This document shows, piece by piece, positions 11,623-21,464 of a stretch of DNA of 64,000 bases. Under the pieces are notes generated by a model. The model was not told the DNA's origin, searched no databases, and saw only the letters and a list, made by a program, of their open reading frames with translations. Location of the stretch: the NCBI RefSeq assembly GCF_030812215.1, contig NZ_JAUSSG010000005.1, positions 372,001 through 436,000 on the forward strand, written 5' to 3'. The position numbers and the translations under genes are program-made. The stretch comes from Variovorax boronicumulans (GTDB taxonomy: Bacteria > Pseudomonadota > Gammaproteobacteria > Burkholderiales > Burkholderiaceae_C). The stretch's first letter is position 1; every line of letters begins with the position of its first letter.

Positions 11623-12426
11623 GTGTTCAAACTGACCAGTCTCAATCTCAATGGCCTGCGTTCGGCGGCCACCAAGGGCGTCGCCGATTGGGTGGCCGAA
11701 CTTGCGCCGGATTGTATTTGCATGCAGGAGATCCGGGTCCAGGCGAGCGACATCGAAGGCCGCTTCGAGGAGATGGCGGGCCTGAAGGGCCACTTCCACT
11801 TCGCCGAGAAGAAGGGCTACGCCGGCACCGCGATCTACACCCGGCACGCACCGAGCGAGGTCATCGTGGGCTGGGGCGATGCCGAGTTCGATGCCGAAGG
11901 CCGCTACCTCGAGCTGCGCTTCGACACGCCCACGCGCAAGTTCTCCGTCATCAGCTGCTACTTCCCGAGCGGCAGTTCGGGCGAGGAGCGGCAGCAGGCC
12001 AAGTTCCGCTTCCTGAAGGGCTTCTTTCCTTACCTCATCGCGCTCAAGAAAGAGCGCGAGTTCATCCTTTGCGGCGACATCAACATCGCCCACAAGGAGA
12101 TCGACCTGAAGAACTGGCGCGGCAACCAGAAGAACAGCGGCTTCCTGCCCGAGGAGCGCGCCTGGATGACGAAGCTGCTGGACGCCGGCGCCGAGGGCGC
12201 GGGCCTGGTGGACGTCTACCGCATGCTCAAACCCGATACCACCGGCGAGGCCTACACCTGGTGGAGCAACCGCGGCCAGGCCTACGCGAACAATGTGGGG
12301 TGGCGGCTCGACTACCACCTGGCCACGCCGAAGACCGCCGCGCTCGCGCGCACCGAACAGATCTTCAAGACCATCAAGTTCAGCGACCACGCGCCGATCA
12401 CGGTGGACTACGACTTCACGCTCTGA
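11623..12426 (+). CDS. xth: Exodeoxyribonuclease III (AP endonuclease)
   Basis: Base-excision repair enzyme that cleaves at abasic sites and trims 3' ends. About 267 residues of the endonuclease/exonuclease/phosphatase fold: LTSLNLNGLRSA at the start, the metal ligand glutamate in CICMQEIRVQ, the FILCGDINIAHKEIDLKN block and the C-terminal SDHAPITVDYDF histidine motif. No ATG is available near the conserved N-terminus; the GTG at 11623 gives a protein starting directly before FKLTSLN and is the best start. It is divergent from pyrE with 13 bases between and converges on a LysR gene. Confidence 0.93.
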   Translation: MFKLTSLNLNGLRSAATKGVADWVAELAPDCICMQEIRVQASDIEGRFEEMAGLKGHFHFAEKKGYAGTAIYTRHAPSEVIVGWGDAEFDAEGRYLELRFDTPTRKFSVISCYFPSGSSGEERQQAKFRFLKGFFPYLIALKKEREFILCGDINIAHKEIDLKNWRGNQKNSGFLPEERAWMTKLLDAGAEGAGLVDVYRMLKPDTTGEAYTWWSNRGQAYANNVGWRLDYHLATPKTAALARTEQIFKTIKFSDHAPITVDYDFTL

Positions 12427-12435
12427 TCCGACCGT

Positions 12436-13347
12436 TCAGCGCGAGAGCGCGGGCAGTGCCTTCTCCAGCGTCGCAACGAAAGCCTGCATCGCCTCGGTCT
12501 CGTGCGCGCCGCGCTTGGCGATGCGATAGAAGTCCAGCCCCACCTTCGGCTTGACCAGCACATCGGTGCGCACGCGATGGCGGCGGCAGGCCGCGAGCGC
12601 GAAGGTCGGCATCACGGCCGTGCCAAAGCCCGCCTCGACCATCGAGATCAGCGTGCCGAAGAAATTGAAAGTCGGCCGCTGCGCATCGGCGCGGCCGATG
12701 GTGGCCATCAGGTGCTGGTCGATCACTTTCTGGATCGGGTTGCCCGGTGGGAGGCCGATGAGTTCGGCGGTGCGCAGCGCGGACCACGGCGCGGTGCCTA
12801 CGGCCGGCGTCGGATCGATCTCCTCTGAAGAAGCCGTCACGCGCATCAGGTGAAAGCGCCCGACCGGCGTGCGCGCCAGGCCCGACGCGGCCTTGAAGAA
12901 GAAGCCGAGGCCCACATCCGCATCGCCGGCCGTGACCATCGCCTCCACATCGCGCAGATCGGCATCGAAGAGGCGCACGCTCACTTGCGGATGCGCCTCG
13001 CGAAACGTGTTGAATACCTGCGGCAGCAGGTGCGAGGACACCAGCGGCGTGGCCGCGATGCGCAGGGTCTGGCGCGCCTCGTCGCCCTCGGCGCCCAGTT
13101 GCGCGGCCACATCGTCGAGGTCGGTGACGAGCCGCTCCACCACCGGCAGCAGCCGCCGGCCCGAGGGCGTGAGGGCCACCACCCGCGTGGTGCGATCGAA
13201 GAGCCGGCAACCCAGTTGCTTTTCCATCTCGCGGATCAGGATGCTGAGCCCCGCTTGCGTGATGTGCGCCTGCTCGGCCGCGCGCGTGAAGTTGCCCAGC
13301 CGTGCCACATGCAGGAAGGCGCGCATCTGGCGAGTCGATAGGTTCAT
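12436..13347 (-). CDS. LysR-family transcriptional regulator
   Basis: A 303-residue LysR protein. The N-terminal winged helix-turn-helix (about 1-62) contains MRAFLHVARLGNFTRAAEQA and QAGLSILIREMEKQLG, and a substrate-binding domain follows (about 90-300). It is divergent from a PhzS-like monooxygenase and a Bug gene, which are its likely targets. The 101-base gap is AT-rich for this genome and holds GGATT-N7-AATCC at 13350-13366, immediately upstream of the LysR start, a possible autoregulatory site. The inducer is unknown. Confidence 0.92.
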   Translation of the reverse strand: MNLSTRQMRAFLHVARLGNFTRAAEQAHITQAGLSILIREMEKQLGCRLFDRTTRVVALTPSGRRLLPVVERLVTDLDDVAAQLGAEGDEARQTLRIAATPLVSSHLLPQVFNTFREAHPQVSVRLFDADLRDVEAMVTAGDADVGLGFFFKAASGLARTPVGRFHLMRVTASSEEIDPTPAVGTAPWSALRTAELIGLPPGNPIQKVIDQHLMATIGRADAQRPTFNFFGTLISMVEAGFGTAVMPTFALAACRRHRVRTDVLVKPKVGLDFYRIAKRGAHETEAMQAFVATLEKALPALSR

Positions 13348-13448
13348 AAGGATTCATGATAAATCCATAGCACATCTAAATTTCACAAATAGCAAACTTC
13401 CGTTCCCAATACGACAGGAGACAAAAACGGAGCTCTTTCGAGAGAGTC

Positions 13449-14690
13449 ATGAACGACAAGCAAGTGATCATCCTGGGCGCCGGCATCGGCGGCCTCACCC
13501 TCGCGCTGAGCCTGCACCAGGCCGGCATCGCATGCCGCGTGTACGAGGCCGTGCCCGAACTCAAGCCGCTGGGCGTGGGCGTGAACCTGTTGCCACATGC
13601 GGTGCGCGAGTTGACCGAGCTCGGCCTCTTGCCGCAACTGGACGCGGTGGGCGTGCGCACGAAGGAGTCGATCTTCTTCACCGAGCACGGCCAGCTGATC
13701 TTTCAGGAGGCCGCTGGCGAGCATGCGGGCTACGACTGGCCGCAGTTCTCGATCCACCGCGGTGATCTGCAGACGGTGCTGCTCGAGGAAACGCTCAAGC
13801 GCCTCGGCGCGGACAGCGTGGTCTGCAACCATCGCTGCACCGGCGTGACGCAGGACGCGGAGGGCGTCACCGTGCACTTCGCCGACGCGCCGGATGTGCG
13901 AGGGGCCGTAGCCATCGGCTGCGACGGCATCCACTCCGCGCTGCGCAAGCAGCTCTATCCGAACGAAGGCGCTCCGCGCTACTCGGGCGTGAACATGTGG
14001 CGCGGCACCACGCGATGGAAGCCCTTTCTCTCGGGCGCGAGCATGGTGCGCGCGGGTTGGCTCGCGGTCGGCAAGATGGTGATCTATCCGATCCGCAACG
14101 ACATCGACGCCGACGGGCATCAGCTCGTGAACTGGGTCGCCGAGATCCATGCGCCGCAACCCGCGATGCGCGACTGGAGCCGCGCCGGCCGGCTCGAGGA
14201 CTTTCTCCCCGCCTTCGCCGACTGGCACTTCGACTGGCTCGACGTGCCTGCGCTGATCCGCGCCTCGGACACCATCCTCGAGTACCCGATGGTCGACCAG
14301 GACCCGCTGCCGCGCTGGACGCACGGCCGCCTCACGCTGCTGGGCGACGCCGCACATCCGATGGTGCCGCGCGGCTCCAACGGCGCGGGGCAGGCGATCA
14401 TCGATGCGCGCTTCCTCGCAGGCGCGCTCAAGGACCTGGGCGTCGGCACCGCGGCGCTCGAAGACTACGACCGCGTGCGCGTGAAGGCCACCACCAACGT
14501 GGTGCTGACCAACCGCAGCAACCCGCCCGACGCGATCCTGCGCGAAGTGTTCGAGCGCTCGGGCGGCAAGCGCTTCGGGCAGATCGAGGATGTGGTGAGC
14601 CACGCCGAGCTGCAGGCCATCTCGGACAACTACAAGCGCGTAGCCGGCTACGACCCGGTGGCGTTGAAGGCCCGCGCCTCTTACCTCTGA
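13449..14690 (+). CDS. PhzS-like FAD-dependent aromatic monooxygenase
   Basis: A 413-residue group A flavin monooxygenase, expected to hydroxylate an aromatic ring using NAD(P)H and O2 in the cytoplasm. The FAD dinucleotide motif ILGAGIGGLTLAL is at the N-terminus, the DG motif GCDGIHSALRKQLYP is mid-protein and the second FAD motif LLGDAAHPMVPRGSNGAGQA is C-terminal. Overall it resembles PhzS of phenazine synthesis in the WRG and YPMVDQDPLPRW regions, but no other phenazine gene is present, so the substrate is probably a different aromatic compound. It is followed by a Bug gene and divergent from a LysR gene, an arrangement typical of a small catabolic unit. Confidence 0.88.
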   Translation: MNDKQVIILGAGIGGLTLALSLHQAGIACRVYEAVPELKPLGVGVNLLPHAVRELTELGLLPQLDAVGVRTKESIFFTEHGQLIFQEAAGEHAGYDWPQFSIHRGDLQTVLLEETLKRLGADSVVCNHRCTGVTQDAEGVTVHFADAPDVRGAVAIGCDGIHSALRKQLYPNEGAPRYSGVNMWRGTTRWKPFLSGASMVRAGWLAVGKMVIYPIRNDIDADGHQLVNWVAEIHAPQPAMRDWSRAGRLEDFLPAFADWHFDWLDVPALIRASDTILEYPMVDQDPLPRWTHGRLTLLGDAAHPMVPRGSNGAGQAIIDARFLAGALKDLGVGTAALEDYDRVRVKATTNVVLTNRSNPPDAILREVFERSGGKRFGQIEDVVSHAELQAISDNYKRVAGYDPVALKARASYL

Positions 14691-14732
14691 GCGCCGGCAC
14701 TTCCTTCACAGAACAAGACGGAGACATAACCC

Positions 14733-15707
14733 ATGCGCTACATCGCCAAGCCCCTTGCAAAGACCCTCGCCGCCCTGCTCGTTGCAGCCAGCGCAGCAGC
14801 AGCCCACGCCTGGCCCGACCAGCCGATCACGCTCGTCGTGCCCTACACGCCGGGAACCGGCATCGACCTCGTCGCGCGCCAGCTCTCGGCCCGCCTGCCG
14901 GCGCTGCTGGGCCAGCCCGTGATCGTGGAAAACCTCGCGGGCGCGAGCGGCAACATCGGCAGCGAGAAAGTCGCGCGCGCCAAGCCCGACGGCTACACGC
15001 TGATGGTGCAGGTCAACACGCTGGTGATGAACCGCAGCCTCTACAAGTCGCTGAGCTACGACCCGGTCGCCGACTTCACGCCGGTGTCGCTCACTTCGTG
15101 GGGCACGCTGCTGCTGGTGACCAACCCGAACGTGCAGAAGGCGACGTCGGTCGCGCAGATGGTGAGCGCGGCCAAGGCCGAGCCCGCCAAACTGACCTAC
15201 GCCACGCCGGGCGTGGGCACGCCGCATCACCTGTCGATGGCGCTCCTGATGCAGGGCACCGGCACCGATCTGCTGCATGTGCCCTACAAGGGCACGGCCG
15301 GCGCGGTGACCGACCTGCTCGGCGGGCGCATCGACTACATGTTCCTGCCGGTGCACGTGGCGCTGCAGCACATTCAGATCGGCAAGCTCAGGGCCATCGC
15401 CACCGGCAGCAGCAAGCGGCTGCCGCAGTTGCCCGACGTGCCGACGCTCGCCGAGGCCGGCGTGACCGCCGACAACGTGGACATGTGGTACGGCGTGCTC
15501 GCCCCCAAGGGCACGCCGCCTGAGGTGGTAGTGCGGCTCAACAAGGAGATCGCGGCGGTGCTGAAGCAACCCGAGGTGGCCAAGTCCTTCGAGTCGCAGG
15601 GCATGGTGCCGGCCAGCTCGACGCCGGCGGAATTCGGGGTGCTGGTGAAGAAGGACGCGGACCGCTGGGCGACGGTGGTCAAGCGGGGGAACATCACCGC
15701 GGACTGA
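14733..15707 (+). CDS. Bug/TctC-family periplasmic solute-binding protein
   Basis: 324 residues with a Sec-type signal peptide (hydrophobic core LAALLVAASAAAAHA, cleavage near residue 26), then the two-lobe Bug fold: WPDQPITLVVPYTPGTGID, VENLAGASGNIG, YATPGVGTPHHL and LHVPYKGTAGAVTDLLGG. It follows the PhzS-like monooxygenase after 42 bases and probably captures that enzyme's substrate or a relative. No TctA/TctB membrane genes are nearby, as is usual for expanded Bug families in Burkholderiales. It converges on the GntR gene with a gap of 6 bases. Confidence 0.93.
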   Translation: MRYIAKPLAKTLAALLVAASAAAAHAWPDQPITLVVPYTPGTGIDLVARQLSARLPALLGQPVIVENLAGASGNIGSEKVARAKPDGYTLMVQVNTLVMNRSLYKSLSYDPVADFTPVSLTSWGTLLLVTNPNVQKATSVAQMVSAAKAEPAKLTYATPGVGTPHHLSMALLMQGTGTDLLHVPYKGTAGAVTDLLGGRIDYMFLPVHVALQHIQIGKLRAIATGSSKRLPQLPDVPTLAEAGVTADNVDMWYGVLAPKGTPPEVVVRLNKEIAAVLKQPEVAKSFESQGMVPASSTPAEFGVLVKKDADRWATVVKRGNITAD

Positions 15708-15713
15708 GTTCCT

Positions 15714-16493
15714 TCAGCGCGGCGCCGTCTTCCCCGCGTGCCGCGCCAGATGCACCTGGTGCAACGTGATCTTGCGCACCTCTGCCTGGCTGGTCTCGAT
15801 GTGCGCGCGCAGCAGCATCGCGGCCTGATCGCCCCGGTTCGCACGGATCGCCTTCAGGATCTTCGCGTGCTCGTCGTAGGTCGCTTCGATGCGCGGCTGC
15901 TGCGTGAAGTCGAGCCGGCGGATGATGCGGATGCGGTCGGTCACGTCGCTGTGCACGCGCGCCATCTCGGCGTTGCCTGCGGCGGCCACGAGCGCGCAGT
16001 GAAAGGCTTCGTCCCACTGCGCGACCTGCGCCGTGTCGGTGCTGCGCTCAGCCACCGGCACGAGCCAGATGCCGGCCAGCGTGTCGAGCAGGCTGCGGTC
16101 GACGCGGTGGTCGGCCTCGCAGATGCGATGCACCGCGGTGGTCTCCAGCACCATGCGCAAATCGTAGAGCTGCTCGAACTGGTCGAAGTCGAAGGGCAGC
16201 ACGCGCCAGCCGCTGCGGAACAGCACCTCGACAAAACCCTCCTGCTGCAACCGGAACAGCGCCTGCCGCACCGGCGTGCGCGACACCCCCAGCCGGTCGC
16301 TGATCTCGTTCTCGGTGAAGCGGTCGCCGGGCACGAGGATGAACTCGGCCACGTCGCGCTTGAGCTGCGCATAAACCTCGTCGGCGCGTGTACGAAAAAC
16401 GGCCGTATCGGCTGCGGGCGTGGGCGCGGGGGAAGCGGAGCGGGGTCGGACGGTAGACACGTGGGGGATGGTAGTCGCTGGCGCCGGCTTCAT
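15714..16493 (-). CDS. GntR-family (FCD domain) transcriptional regulator
   Basis: 259 residues: a Pro/Ala-rich N-terminal extension (about 1-30), a winged helix-turn-helix (about 38-100, with [20 protein letters not shown]) and an all-helical FCD ligand-binding domain (about 105-250). It is the last gene of the ureide operon; its ATG overlaps the stop of the cysteine hydrolase by four bases. Position and family suggest that it senses a ureide or carboxylated intermediate and controls the operon, including itself. The palindrome ACTTGTGTACAAGT at 28600-28613, upstream of the first gene, is a plausible operator. Confidence 0.92.
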   Translation of the reverse strand: MKPAPATTIPHVSTVRPRSASPAPTPAADTAVFRTRADEVYAQLKRDVAEFILVPGDRFTENEISDRLGVSRTPVRQALFRLQQEGFVEVLFRSGWRVLPFDFDQFEQLYDLRMVLETTAVHRICEADHRVDRSLLDTLAGIWLVPVAERSTDTAQVAQWDEAFHCALVAAAGNAEMARVHSDVTDRIRIIRRLDFTQQPRIEATYDEHAKILKAIRANRGDQAAMLLRAHIETSQAEVRKITLHQVHLARHAGKTAPR

Positions 16494-17161
16494 GTCGCGT
16501 TGTTCAGCGCGGCGAGCAACGCCGCGCTCGGCGCGGTCCAGCCGACGATGGCGCCCTGCGCGCGGATCATGTCGAGCGTCGCCGCCTTGAAGGCCGGGAA
16601 GTAGCTCTCGGTGCAGTCTTCGAGCAGCAGGCTGTCGTAGCCGCGGTCGTTGGCTTCGCGCATGCTGGTCTGCACGCAGACCTCGGTGGTGACGCCGCCG
16701 AACAGCAGGTGCGTGATGCCGCGCTGCTGCAGCAGTTCATGCAGGCTGGTGGCGTGGAACATGCCCTTGCCGGGCTTGTCGATGACGATCTCGCCGTCGA
16801 CCGGTGCGAGCGCATCGATGATCTGGTTGCCGGGCTCGCCGGCCACGAGGATGCGGCCCATCGGGCCTTCGTCGCCGATGCGCAGGGTGGGGTTGCCGCG
16901 GTTGCGCTTGGCGGGTGGGCAGTCGGAAAGGTCAGGGCTGTGCGCCTCTCTCGTGTGGACCACGAGTCCTCCCGCGTTTCGCCACGCTTGCAGCGCCGCC
17001 TTCGTGGCCGGGACGATGGCCTCCAGCAGCGACACGTCGTTGCCCAGCGTTTCCCCGAAGCCGCCGGGCTCGATGAAGTCCCGCTGCATGTCGATGAGCA
17101 CCAGCGCCGTGCGCGCCAGCGCGAACTCGTAGGCGAAGGGGTTGGCTTCTTCTATGCGCAT
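16490..17161 (-). CDS. Isochorismatase-family cysteine hydrolase, second copy (amidohydrolase)
   Basis: 223-residue alpha/beta hydrolase of the isochorismatase-like superfamily. The catalytic triad is visible as Asp24 ([10 protein letters not shown]), Lys129 ([12 protein letters not shown]) and Cys162 ([20 protein letters not shown]). It is clearly related to the biuret hydrolase of the same operon but differs after the Asp ([12 protein letters not shown] instead of [12 protein letters not shown]), so its substrate is probably a different amide. A triuret- or other ureide-hydrolase role is possible but not shown. It overlaps the ABC ATPase stop by 10 bases and the GntR start by four. Confidence 0.88.
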   Translation of the reverse strand: MRIEEANPFAYEFALARTALVLIDMQRDFIEPGGFGETLGNDVSLLEAIVPATKAALQAWRNAGGLVVHTREAHSPDLSDCPPAKRNRGNPTLRIGDEGPMGRILVAGEPGNQIIDALAPVDGEIVIDKPGKGMFHATSLHELLQQRGITHLLFGGVTTEVCVQTSMREANDRGYDSLLLEDCTESYFPAFKAATLDMIRAQGAIVGWTAPSAALLAALNNAT

Positions 17162-18747
17162 GCTTGCTCCGGCTCGTGATGTCCACCGCCCATGTGCGCG
17201 CCGATCACGTGTCTCTCCGCATCGGCCGCCGAGGTCTCGAACACGATCCGCCCTTCGCTCATCACGACGATGCGGTCCGCCAGTTCGAGGAGCTCATCGA
17301 GGTCTTCGCTGATCAACAGCACCGCACCGCCCTTCTCGCGCACCTGCACGATGCGTTCGTGGATCTCGGCGACAGCGGCGAAATCGAGCCCGAACACGGG
17401 GTTCGCCGCAATCAGCACGTTGATGTCGCCGGCCAGTTCACGCGCCAGCACCGCGCGCTGCACGTTGCCGCCCGAGAGGCTGCGGATCGGTGCGCCCTCG
17501 CCCTGCGTCTTGACGCCGTATTCGGCGATCCACTCGCGCGCGCGGTTGCGCCAGAACGGGAAGTTCAGCACACCGCTGCGCGACAGGGGCGGCCTGTCGA
17601 AATCGCGCAGCGCCATGTTCTCGGCCACGCTGAGGTCGCCCACGCACGCGTTGCGCAGCGGCTCTTCGGGAAGGCTTCGGACCTTGAGGCTGCGGTTCTC
17701 TGCACGGCGTGCTTTGTAGGGCTGGCCCATCACGCTCACGCGGCCGGCCAGCCGCGGGCGCTGCCCGACCAAGGCCTCGACCAGTTCGCGCTGTCCATTG
17801 CCGGAGACGCCCGCCACGCCGAGGATCTCGCCGGCGCGCACGGACAGGCTCAGGTCGTGCAGCGCGAGCGTGCCGCGGTCGCCCTGCGCCTTGAGGCCTT
17901 CGACCTTCAGTGCGACGGGCGCCGCATCGGCCACGGGCTTCCTGACGGCGGGCGACGAAGCCGGTGCGGAAATCGGCGCATCTTCGCCGCCCATCATGGC
18001 CTGCGCCAACTGCGCCGGGCTCGTTTCCGCGACGCGGCAGTGGTGCACCGCCTTGCCCCTGCGCAGAACCGTCACGCTGTCCGCATACGCCATCACCTCG
18101 CGAAACTTGTGCGTGATGATGAGCACAGTGCACAGGCCGCTACGCGCGAACTCCCGCACATGGCCCAGCACCTCGTCGGCCTCTTGCGGCGTGAGCACCG
18201 AGGTGGGCTCGTCGAGGATCAGCAAGCGCGGCTTCAGGTAGAGCTGCTTCAACAGTTCGAGCTTCTGCTTCTCGCCCGCCGCAAGTTCCGACGGCCGCAC
18301 ATCGAGGTCGAGGCTGAAGGGCGTGGTCGCGAGAAACGCTTTCAGCTCCGCGCGCTTGGTCTTCCAGTCGATCAACGCGGGCGTCTTGCCGCCGGCCAGC
18401 AGCAGGTTCTCGGCCACCGTCATGCCCGGCGCCAGCGTGAAGTGCTGGTAGACCATGCCGATGCCCAGCGCGCGCGCGACGATGGGGTTGGCGATGTCCT
18501 GCTCGCGCCCGTCGATCAGGATGCTGCCCTCCTCCGCGCGCTGGAAGCCGGCCACGCACTTCACCAGCGTGCTCTTGCCGGCGCCGTTCTCGCCGAGCAG
18601 CGCATGCACCGTGCCGGGCTCGACGCGCATCGTCACGCGGTCCATCGCGGTGAAGGCGCCGAAGCGTTTGGTCAGCTCGTAGGTGTCGAGCGCGAGTGCG
18701 CCGCTGCCCGCGGGCAGCGCACCGATGGCGTGGGGAACGGCGCTCAT
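17152..18747 (-). CDS. BMP/nucleoside-type ABC importer, double ATP-binding protein
   Basis: 531 residues with two fused ATPase domains, as in sugar- and nucleoside-type importers. The first has Walker [15 protein letters not shown] (about 53-66) and a Walker B ending [12 protein letters not shown]. The second is degenerate at Walker A ([12 protein letters not shown]), as is normal for this subfamily, and carries [17 protein letters not shown]. It powers the two permeases and the BMP binding protein encoded earlier in the operon, although biuret hydrolase and formamidase genes are inserted between. A 26-codon reading frame ends in its start codon. The import substrate is inferred from context to be a ureide or purine-related compound. 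Confidence 0.93.
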   Translation of the reverse strand: MSAVPHAIGALPAGSGALALDTYELTKRFGAFTAMDRVTMRVEPGTVHALLGENGAGKSTLVKCVAGFQRAEEGSILIDGREQDIANPIVARALGIGMVYQHFTLAPGMTVAENLLLAGGKTPALIDWKTKRAELKAFLATTPFSLDLDVRPSELAAGEKQKLELLKQLYLKPRLLILDEPTSVLTPQEADEVLGHVREFARSGLCTVLIITHKFREVMAYADSVTVLRRGKAVHHCRVAETSPAQLAQAMMGGEDAPISAPASSPAVRKPVADAAPVALKVEGLKAQGDRGTLALHDLSLSVRAGEILGVAGVSGNGQRELVEALVGQRPRLAGRVSVMGQPYKARRAENRSLKVRSLPEEPLRNACVGDLSVAENMALRDFDRPPLSRSGVLNFPFWRNRAREWIAEYGVKTQGEGAPIRSLSGGNVQRAVLARELAGDINVLIAANPVFGLDFAAVAEIHERIVQVREKGGAVLLISEDLDELLELADRIVVMSEGRIVFETSAADAERHVIGAHMGGGHHEPEQACA

Positions 18748-18824
18748 TGGAGTACCTCCGTGCTTCGCACTGCGGTGCGAGCTTGCTTGGGGCGGCCCGG
18801 CGCGGCGCTCATGCGTGCCTGCAT
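18744..18824 (-). CDS. Bridging short reading frame D (26 codons), possible coupling ORF
   Basis: A 26-codon frame whose ATG at 18824 overlaps the biuret hydrolase stop (TGATG) and whose TGA overlaps the ATPase start (ATGA). It begins MQAR and continues MSAAPGRPKQAR; an alternative in-frame start is at 18812. The 36 bases 18777-18812 differ at one position from 21506-21541, where another 26-codon frame bridges two permease genes. The sequence is part of a dispersed repeat, so it may be a by-product of that repeat. If translated, it would carry ribosomes across the junction. No known domain. Confidence 0.35.
   Translation of the reverse strand: MQARMSAAPGRPKQARTAVRSTEVLQ
18777..18812. repeat. 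Dispersed repeat core, copy D
   Basis: 36 bases between biuret hydrolase and the ATPase gene, 35 of 36 identical to 21506-21541. The core GGGGCGGCCCGGCG is shared with copies A and B near mrdA and near the histidine kinase gene. Confidence 0.75.
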
Positions 18825-19546
18825 CAGCCCAGCGCGGCCAGCAGTTGTTGCGAGGTGGTGTGCGCGCCGAACACGCCGCCTTGCATCGTGATCATCTTCA
18901 GCGCGGCGAGATGGTTGCCGTGGTCGGTGGCGGCCGTGCAGTCCGACAGCAGCAAGCACTCGAAGCCCCGGTCGTTCGCATCGCGCATCGTGGTGTGCAC
19001 GCACACGTCGGTGGTGATGCCCGCGAGGATCAGGTTCTCGATACCGCGCGTGCGCAGGATCAATTCCAGGTCGGTGGCATAGAACGAGCCCTTGCCGGGC
19101 TTGTCGATCACCACCTCGCCGGGCAGCGGCGCAAGCTCGGGAATGAGCTCCCAGCCCGGCTCGCCGCGCACGAGGATGCGCCCGCAGGGGCCGTCGTCGC
19201 CGATGCCCACGCCATTGGCGCCGATCTGCCGCGAGCGCCAGCGCTTGTTGGCGGGCAGGTCCGCAAGGTCGGGCCGATGGCCTTCGCGCGTATGGATGAT
19301 GTGAAAGCCGAGCGGCCGCAGCGCCGCAAGCGTGCGCGCGATCGGCTGGATCGGCGCCTGCACCAGCGAGAGGTCGTAGCCCATCACATCGACATAGCCG
19401 CCCTTGCCGCAGAAGTCGGTCTGCATGTCGATCACGATCAGCGCGGTGTTCTCGGGGCGCAGGTCGCCGTTGTAGGGCCAGGCGTAGGGCTCGGCGGCTA
19501 CGTGGCGTTCGGCGGTGGTTGCGGTTGTGGTCATGGCGATGCTCAT
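18824..19546 (-). CDS. biuH: Biuret amidohydrolase
   Basis: Hydrolyses biuret to allophanate and ammonia. 240 residues of the isochorismatase-like cysteine hydrolase family. Catalytic residues line up with those known for the Rhizobium biuret hydrolase: Asp40 (IVIDMQTDF), Lys149 ([11 protein letters not shown]) and Cys182 ([20 protein letters not shown]). The stretches [20 protein letters not shown] and [20 protein letters not shown] closely match that enzyme as I recall it. The ATG at 19546 overlaps the formamidase stop (ATGA); a second in-frame ATG is at 19534. The downstream product is the substrate of allophanate hydrolase, encoded first in the same operon. Confidence 0.93.
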   Translation of the reverse strand: MSIAMTTTATTAERHVAAEPYAWPYNGDLRPENTALIVIDMQTDFCGKGGYVDVMGYDLSLVQAPIQPIARTLAALRPLGFHIIHTREGHRPDLADLPANKRWRSRQIGANGVGIGDDGPCGRILVRGEPGWELIPELAPLPGEVVIDKPGKGSFYATDLELILRTRGIENLILAGITTDVCVHTTMRDANDRGFECLLLSDCTAATDHGNHLAALKMITMQGGVFGAHTTSQQLLAALG

Positions 19547-20535
19547 CCTTGGTAGTTGCGTTCCGGCGGCGCGAAGCCGCAGGAGGTGCCGTCGGTCACC
19601 TTCACGTCGGCGCTCCAGGGCAACTTGTAGGTGCCGGCGGCCATGTCGTGCATGTAGGTGTAGGGGCAGTCCTGCGCGCCGCCCCTCACCGCGACATAAC
19701 CGCGGTGGTAGAGCTGGTAGATGTTGTTCTCGACACCCCATCCGGTGCGCGCCTCGCGCACGAGGTCGGGCCGCAGTTCGGCGGTGATGATCTCGTCGAC
19801 GCGCCCGCCGCCCTCGACCAGCACCGTGCCGTCGAAGTTGCAGAACATGCCCTCGCCCATCGAATCGAAGCTGCCGTCGCTGCCGCACAGGCACACGCTC
19901 GCGGTGTAGGCGAGGTTGCAGAAGGCATTCGACTGGTTGGTGATCTTCCACGCATGGCGGATCGGCGCGGTGTAGCCCGCCGTGCGCAGGATGATGTCGG
20001 CGCCCTTGTACGCAGCCTCGCGCGCCATCTCGGGGAACATGCCGTCGTGGCAGATGATGAGCGAGAGCCTGCTGCCGTTCGGCCCATCGCACACCGGAAT
20101 GCCGAGGTTGCCGGGCTCCCACGGCTCGACTGGCACCCACGGGTGCAGCTTGCGGTAGTAGAGCTTGATCTCGCCTTGGTCGTCGATGATCAGCCCGCTG
20201 TTGTAGGGGTTGCCGCCGGGGTTGGCTTCCATGATCGAGAAGCAGCCCCAGATGCGGTGTTCGATGCACGCACGCTTGAAGGCCGCGACCTCGGGGCCAT
20301 CGAGCGTGCACATGATCTCCGGGTTCGTGTCCATCGAGAGGCCGTGCAGCGCGTACTCCGGGAACACCACGAGGTCCATCGTCGACTGGTTGCGGCGCGC
20401 CTTGCCCACCATGTCGCAGATGCGCTGCGCCTGTGCTGCGAGGTCGGCCGGCGTCTTCACGTTCGGCAGCTGCAGTTGCACCAGCCCTACGACGACGCCG
20501 TGCGCCGATTTGTTGAGGCCACCCAGTCCGCTCAT
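19543..20535 (-). CDS. amiF: Formamidase (nitrilase superfamily)
   Basis: Hydrolyses formamide to formate and ammonia if it keeps the activity of its closest recalled relatives (AmiF). 330 residues, nitrilase fold, with the catalytic triad Glu60 ([10 protein letters not shown]), Lys129 (YYRKLHPW) and Cys162 ([10 protein letters not shown]). The C-terminal signatures [18 protein letters not shown] and AAGTYKLPW are more like AmiF than aliphatic amidase AmiE. It lies 5 bases after a permease gene and overlaps biuH by ATGA, so it belongs to the ureide operon. It could act on another short amide released in the pathway. Confidence 0.88.
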   Translation of the reverse strand: MSGLGGLNKSAHGVVVGLVQLQLPNVKTPADLAAQAQRICDMVGKARRNQSTMDLVVFPEYALHGLSMDTNPEIMCTLDGPEVAAFKRACIEHRIWGCFSIMEANPGGNPYNSGLIIDDQGEIKLYYRKLHPWVPVEPWEPGNLGIPVCDGPNGSRLSLIICHDGMFPEMAREAAYKGADIILRTAGYTAPIRHAWKITNQSNAFCNLAYTASVCLCGSDGSFDSMGEGMFCNFDGTVLVEGGGRVDEIITAELRPDLVREARTGWGVENNIYQLYHRGYVAVRGGAQDCPYTYMHDMAAGTYKLPWSADVKVTDGTSCGFAPPERNYQG

Positions 20536-20540
20536 GGTGT

Positions 20541-21464
20541 TCAGTTCCTTGTCGATGAAAGTTCGCCCGGGCTGCCGATGGCGGCGCTGCCCGGCTTGCA
20601 GGTGAGCACCAGGATCACCAGCGTGAGCACGTAGGGCACGGTGTTGAAGAGGTGGTAGCCCCAGCCGATGCCGATGGACTGCAGCGCGGGCCCGATGGCG
20701 CCCGCACCGCCGAAGAGAAAGGCCGCGCCCACGCAGCGCAGCGGACTCCAGCGCGCGAAGATCACGAGCGCGACGGCGATGAGGCCCTGGCCGCTGGAGA
20801 TGCCTTCGTTCCAGCTGCCGGGATAGAACAGCGTGAGCGACGCGCCGCCGAGCCCGGCGATGAAGCCGCCGGCCGTCGTCGCAGCGATGCGCAGGCCCGA
20901 GACCGAGTAGCCGAGCGCGCGCGTGGCCTGCGCCGAGTCGCCCGCCATGCGCACCAGCAGGCCTGCGCGCGTGCGCGCGAAGCCCCACCAGAGCAGCACC
21001 GCGAGCGCGATGCCGATGGGCACGAGCGCATTGAGCTGCAGCGCGGAGCGCACCACCGTGTTGTCGCTCCAGAAGCCCAGCGGTATCGCGGGAATCTGCG
21101 GCGCCTGCGGCTGGATCAGCGGCTTGCCCAGATAGAACGCGAGCCCCGTGCCCAGCAACATCAATGCGATGCCCGTCGCCACGTCGTTCACACGGTCGAG
21201 CGAGCACAGGAGGCCGTGCAGCAGCGCGAGCACCGCGCCCGCCATCGCGCCGATCAGCACGCCGAGCCAGGCCGAGTCGGTGAGATACGCACCGCCGAAG
21301 GCTGCCATCGCCGACAGCACCAGCACGCCTTCGAGCCCGAGGTTGATGCGGCCCGATTTCTCGGTGAGGCATTCGCCCAGGCTCACGAAAAGAAAAGGCG
21401 CTCCCACGCGCAACGCACCACCGACGATGCCGGCCACGAGCGCGATCCATTGATCAGCGGTCAT
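20541..21464 (-). CDS. BMP/nucleoside-type ABC importer permease (second permease)
   Basis: 307 residues, strongly hydrophobic, with about 8-9 membrane segments and the branched-chain/ribose-type permease signature [22 protein letters not shown] near the N-terminus. The coupling region [19 protein letters not shown] is mid-protein. The ATG at 21464 overlaps the end of a 26-codon bridging frame (ATGA). Works with the preceding permease, the BMP binding protein and the double ATPase. The RINLG(L/A)EG motif is usual for the YufQ-like partner. Confidence 0.92.
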   Translation of the reverse strand: MTADQWIALVAGIVGGALRVGAPFLFVSLGECLTEKSGRINLGLEGVLVLSAMAAFGGAYLTDSAWLGVLIGAMAGAVLALLHGLLCSLDRVNDVATGIALMLLGTGLAFYLGKPLIQPQAPQIPAIPLGFWSDNTVVRSALQLNALVPIGIALAVLLWWGFARTRAGLLVRMAGDSAQATRALGYSVSGLRIAATTAGGFIAGLGGASLTLFYPGSWNEGISSGQGLIAVALVIFARWSPLRCVGAAFLFGGAGAIGPALQSIGIGWGYHLFNTVPYVLTLVILVLTCKPGSAAIGSPGELSSTRN

